Shown in pieces: positions 63,229-64,000 of a stretch of DNA of 64,000 nt. The stretch spans positions 90,179-154,178 of the forward strand of contig JAWLBM010000006.1 in assembly GCA_041687675.1 (NCBI GenBank). The letters run 5' to 3'. Positions within the stretch are counted from its first letter, which is position 1. Each line of letters begins with the position of its first letter. The DNA is from JAWLBM01 sp041687675. GTDB lineage: Bacteria > Pseudomonadota > Alphaproteobacteria > Rhizobiales > Pleomorphomonadaceae. The notes beneath the pieces are model-generated. The model was not told the origin of the DNA. It searched no databases and worked only from the letters and a program-made list of their open reading frames with translations. A program made the translations under genes and the position numbers.

Positions 63229-63789
63229 TCAGGAGACGGCGCGGACCTCCTGCACGTCCGGAAGGAAGTGGCGCAGCAGGTTCTGGATGCCGTGCCGCAG
63301 CGTCGCCGTCGACGACGGGCAGCCCGCGCAGGCGCCGCGCATGTGGAGGTAGACCACGCCGTCGCGGAACGAGCGGAAGGTGATGTCGCCGCCGTCGGCC
63401 GCGACCGCCGGGCGGACGCGGGTCTCGAGCAGTTCCTTGATGGTGGCGACGGTCTGCTGGTCGGCGGGGTCGTAGTCCTCCTCGCCCGCCTCCGGCCCGC
63501 CGTTGGCGTCGAGCAGGATCGGCGCGCCCGACATGAAGTGCTCCATGATGGCGCCGAGCACCGCGGGCTTCAGTCGCACCCAGTCGGCGTCGCTCTTGGT
63601 CACGGTGATGAAGTCGTAGCCGAAGAACACACCGGTGACGCCGGGCACCGCGAACAGCGCGGCGGCGAGCGGGGAGGCTTCGGCCTCGGCGGGGTCGAGG
63701 AACTCCATCGGCCCGCCGTCGAGCACCACCCGGCCCGGCAGGAACTTCAGCGTCTGGGGGTTGGGGGTGGCTTCGGTCTGGATGAACAT
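63229..63789 (-). CDS. NifU-type Fe-S scaffold protein (Nfu)
   Basis: A 186-residue protein: N-terminal Nfu_N domain (MFIQTEATPNPQTLKFLPG) and C-terminal NifU-like domain with the CAGCPSS cluster-binding motif (about 152-158). It carries and delivers Fe-S clusters to apo-enzymes. It stands alone, next to the iron-sulfur-containing cox-like operon. Confidence 0.95.
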   Translation of the reverse strand: MFIQTEATPNPQTLKFLPGRVVLDGGPMEFLDPAEAEASPLAAALFAVPGVTGVFFGYDFITVTKSDADWVRLKPAVLGAIMEHFMSGAPILLDANGGPEAGEEDYDPADQQTVATIKELLETRVRPAVAADGGDITFRSFRDGVVYLHMRGACAGCPSSTATLRHGIQNLLRHFLPDVQEVRAVS

Positions 63790-64000
63790 CTCGTGCTCCC
63801 GTGGGGCCGCTCCGCCGTCCGCGGCGGCCTCCTGATTGGAACTCTTCCAAACAGTGAAGATAACCGATCCGACGCCGCGTTCAAGCGCCGGCGACGGTGA
63901 CCGCAGGGCTATCGCATTTGGCCGAGGATGGATCGTGCGAAGTCATCGGACCATCCCGAGCGCTTTCGTTTTCGTCGGATGGAGATGCCTGGCCTGGCGG
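63790..64000. other. Window end without recognised gene
   Basis: About 210 bases follow the Nfu start, with an AT-rich stretch near 63840-63862 that probably contains the Nfu promoter. No further gene is visible before the edge. Confidence 0.4.

Overview
The window is a high-GC chromosomal segment (most coding stretches around 70 percent GC in the lines I counted), with dense genes, ATGA/GTGA start-stop overlaps and many ABC systems. This fits an alphaproteobacterium, probably of the Hyphomicrobiales/Rhizobiales type. No rRNA, tRNA, phage, IS or CRISPR was seen. Genus cannot be fixed without a database search. All coordinates and motifs were read by eye.

Region by region: (1) 1-5.7 kb: a class III aminotransferase (cut by the window edge), a LysR regulator, and an operon of a periplasmic amino-acid-type binding protein, a creatininase-family hydrolase and two permeases, with no ATPase in the operon. 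(2) 4.8-10 kb: a LysR regulator divergent from dabB-dabA, a DAB inorganic-carbon (CO2/bicarbonate) uptake pair, with a LysR-type palindrome in between. (3) 10-16.2 kb: ilvD, the cydD-cydC thiol exporter needed for cytochrome bd assembly, a TetR regulator with three copies of one palindromic operator, and a small 57-residue membrane protein read divergently from it. (4) 16.3-31 kb: a secreted RTX-repeat protein, a run of glycosyltransferases and a methyltransferase (one glycosyltransferase broken by a 1-base frameshift), a sulfotransferase inside an AT-rich patch of about 1.25 kb, a type I secretion ABC/HlyD pair, another glycosyltransferase and a coiled-coil protein. This looks like one locus for making and exporting a surface protein or glycan. 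(5) 31-36 kb: an ATC-hydrolase family protein and an RND efflux pair. (6) 35.8-38 kb: sulfide handling (YgaP-like membrane protein, rhodanese, divergent sulfide:quinone oxidoreductase). (7) 38-46 kb: mixed genes (aldo/keto reductase, Asp-box propeller protein with a MoaD-like partner, DUF808 protein, methyltransferase, Na/Pi cotransporter, inositol monophosphatase, Nudix). (8) 46.3-54.1 kb: a five-gene branched-chain-amino-acid-type ABC importer facing a two-gene operon for a salicylyl-CoA/2-aminobenzoyl-CoA type flavoenzyme and a RidA protein. (9) 54.2-57 kb: a large secreted collagen-like protein with inserted repeat modules. (10) 57-64 kb: cold-shock protein, an intergenic repeat cluster, a form II CO-dehydrogenase-like molybdenum hydroxylase operon with coxG, and an Nfu-type Fe-S scaffold.

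The most unusual points are the collagen-like protein with two alternating module types, the recombined AT-rich patch that ends inside two flanking genes, the small membrane protein behind a triple TetR operator, and the propeller/MoaD pair. The family assignments are known biology; the links between neighbours are inference.
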